64,000 nt of DNA, from positions 1,102,300-1,166,299 of the forward strand of contig NZ_LKIU01000005.1 of the NCBI RefSeq assembly GCF_001307035.1, written 5' to 3'. The position numbers and the translations under genes are program-made. Origin of the DNA: Arthrobacter sp. Edens01. GTDB taxonomy: Bacteria; Actinomycetota; Actinomycetes; Actinomycetales; Micrococcaceae. How positions within the stretch are numbered: the first letter of the stretch is position 1; every line of letters begins with the position of its first letter. The notes under the pieces were generated by a model. That model saw nothing but the letters and a program-made list of their open reading frames with translations, was not told where the DNA came from and searched no databases. Shown here piece after piece: positions 63,231 through 64,000 of this stretch.

Positions 63231-63294
63231 CCATCGAGATGACACTTACGGCTCTTTTCAGCGCTGAAAGGAGCCGTAAGTGTCATCTCGATGG
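63231..63294. repeat. 64-bp near-perfect palindrome
   Basis: Arms of 32 bp with one mismatch and no loop: CCATCGAGATGACACTTACG ... CGTAAGTGTCATCTCGATGG around CAGCGCTG. It lies between the PhzF stop and the -10 box of rarA, so it may be terminator, operator or a mobile-element scar. Confidence 0.85.
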
Positions 63295-63300
63295 CGCGGG

Positions 63301-63306
63301 TAGCCT
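63301..63306 (+). promoter_or_regulatory. Candidate -10 box, leaderless rarA mRNA
   Basis: TAGCCT ends 6 nt before the GTG at 63313. The -35 region would fall inside the 64-bp palindrome. Confidence 0.5.
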
Positions 63307-63312
63307 TGAAGC

Positions 63313-64000
63313 GTGAATGACTTGTTCAACAGCGGCGAGGACCAGGACCTGCAGGACCACGACGACGACGCCACGGAGGGCGACTCCCGTCAGCGCCCGC
63401 GCAGCCCGCTGGCGGTACGGATGCGCCCCCGCAGCCTCGACGAGGTGGTGGGGCAGCAGCACCTGCTGGCGCCCGGGTCACCCCTGCGGACCCTCGCCGA
63501 AGCTCCGCAGGGAGGACCAGCCGGCCCTTCCTCGGTGATGCTCTGGGGCCCGCCCGGCACCGGCAAGACCACCCTGGCGCACGTCGTAGCCCGCGGGCCC
63601 GGGCGCAAATTCGTTGAACTCTCGGCAATCACCTCCGGCGTCAAGGACGTCCGGCGGGTCATGGACGAGGCCCTGACCGCCAGGGACCTGCACGGTGTCA
63701 CAACCGTCCTGTTCCTGGACGAAATCCACCGCTTCAACAAGGCCCAGCAGGACGCACTTCTGCCCGGTGTGGAGAACCGCTGGGTAGTACTTATCGCGGC
63801 CACTACCGAGAATCCGTCCTTCTCAGTGGTGTCGCCGCTGCTCTCACGGTCCCTGCTGCTGACCCTGAAACCGCTCACGGAAGAAGACATCGCTGCGCTG
63901 CTGGTCCGCGCAGTCCAGGATGAACGCGGGCTGGCCGGGCGGGTTGAACTCAGCGACGAAGCGCTGGAACACCTGGTCCGTCTTGCCGCGGGGGACGCAC
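63313..64000 (+). CDS. rarA: Replication-associated recombination protein A, N-terminal part (3' truncated by window)
   Basis: RarA/MgsA, an AAA+ clamp-loader-like ATPase that acts at stalled forks. After an acidic leader come [21 protein letters not shown], Walker [12 protein letters not shown], Walker [19 protein letters not shown], sensor 1 AATTENP and SPLLSRSLL. The 229 visible codons end in the small domain; the rest is outside. GTG 63313 has no ribosome-binding site but a -10 box at the leaderless distance. A DNA polymerase III tau/gamma relative is excluded by the N-terminal wording. Confidence 0.9.
   Translation, partial: MNDLFNSGEDQDLQDHDDDATEGDSRQRPRSPLAVRMRPRSLDEVVGQQHLLAPGSPLRTLAEAPQGGPAGPSSVMLWGPPGTGKTTLAHVVARGPGRKFVELSAITSGVKDVRRVMDEALTARDLHGVTTVLFLDEIHRFNKAQQDALLPGVENRWVVLIAATTENPSFSVVSPLLSRSLLLTLKPLTEEDIAALLVRAVQDERGLAGRVELSDEALEHLVRLAAGDA

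Noticed and set aside
61268-63286. A 672-codon minus-strand frame joining MFS sequence to a long upstream extension
   Set aside because: The upstream half is the antisense of the second PhzF gene; the MFS start at 62302 has its own -10 box.
1-64000. tRNA, rRNA, CRISPR arrays, transposases, phage genes
   Set aside because: No T-loop-like GGTTCRA runs with matching arms, direct-repeat arrays, or recognisable transposase or integrase motifs were found on reading both strands.

Overview
The window reads as a chromosome segment of a high-GC actinobacterium of the Micrococcaceae, most like Arthrobacter. The evidence is the GC-rich coding, the actinobacterial gene orders thrS-HIT-pgsA, yebC-ruvC-ruvA-ruvB-yajC-secD-secF-relA and gatD-murT, the F420 genes, DinB-type proteins of the mycothiol-dependent sort, and many genes whose -10 box lies exactly 6 nt before the start codon (leaderless mRNAs). 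The genus is an inference; no rRNA or other marker is present.

Layout. 1-5.1 kb: tail of an error-prone DNA polymerase, thrS, a HIT hydrolase/phosphorylase, phosphatidylinositol-phosphate synthase and pdxS. 5.1-11.3 kb: an inserted block (acetyltransferases, M3 oligopeptidase, CapA-like lipoprotein, RibD-like reductase) with three copies of a dispersed repeat; it separates pdxS from pdxT. 11.3-28 kb: housekeeping core with lipid II amidation (gatD-murT), pdxT, yebC, Holliday-junction resolution (ruvCAB), Sec translocon accessories (yajC-secD-secF), stringent response (relA), a DUF349 protein and hisS. 27.7-32.7 kb: a coenzyme F420 locus made of an F420-dependent glucose-6-phosphate-dehydrogenase-like enzyme, cofE with an unusual GX3 tail, and a convergent three-gene ABC importer of the proposed F420-0 type. 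33-40.2 kb: one operon for reductive pyrimidine or hydantoin breakdown (N-carbamoyl amidohydrolase, dihydropyrimidinase, an F420-type luciferase-like oxidoreductase) with its own ABC importer.

40.2-49.3 kb is an accessory island of about fifteen small genes in both orientations (lipoproteins, small membrane proteins, DinB enzymes, a chloramphenicol-phosphotransferase homologue, an orphan RES-domain protein). Fourteen copies of a short imperfect palindrome around GGATCC sit at almost every gene junction, and one interval between two copies holds only an internal fragment of a VOC/glyoxalase gene. This repeat-delimited array is the most unusual structure in the window. 49.3-55 kb continues as accessory sequence (MerR, MocR plus a DMT transporter broken by an in-frame TAG, an Xre/membrane-protein pair, nitronate monooxygenase). 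55-64 kb returns to core: adenine deaminase, amino-acid permease, aspS, two PhzF proteins, a flavin reductase, an MFS transporter cut by an in-frame TAG, a 64-bp palindrome and the start of rarA.

How the parts fit: if the F420-0 importer reading is right, the cell takes up F420-0, adds glutamates with CofE, and spends the cofactor on the two F420-type oxidoreductases encoded beside it, one of them inside a pyrimidine/hydantoin operon. No tRNA, rRNA, CRISPR array, integrase or transposase was seen.
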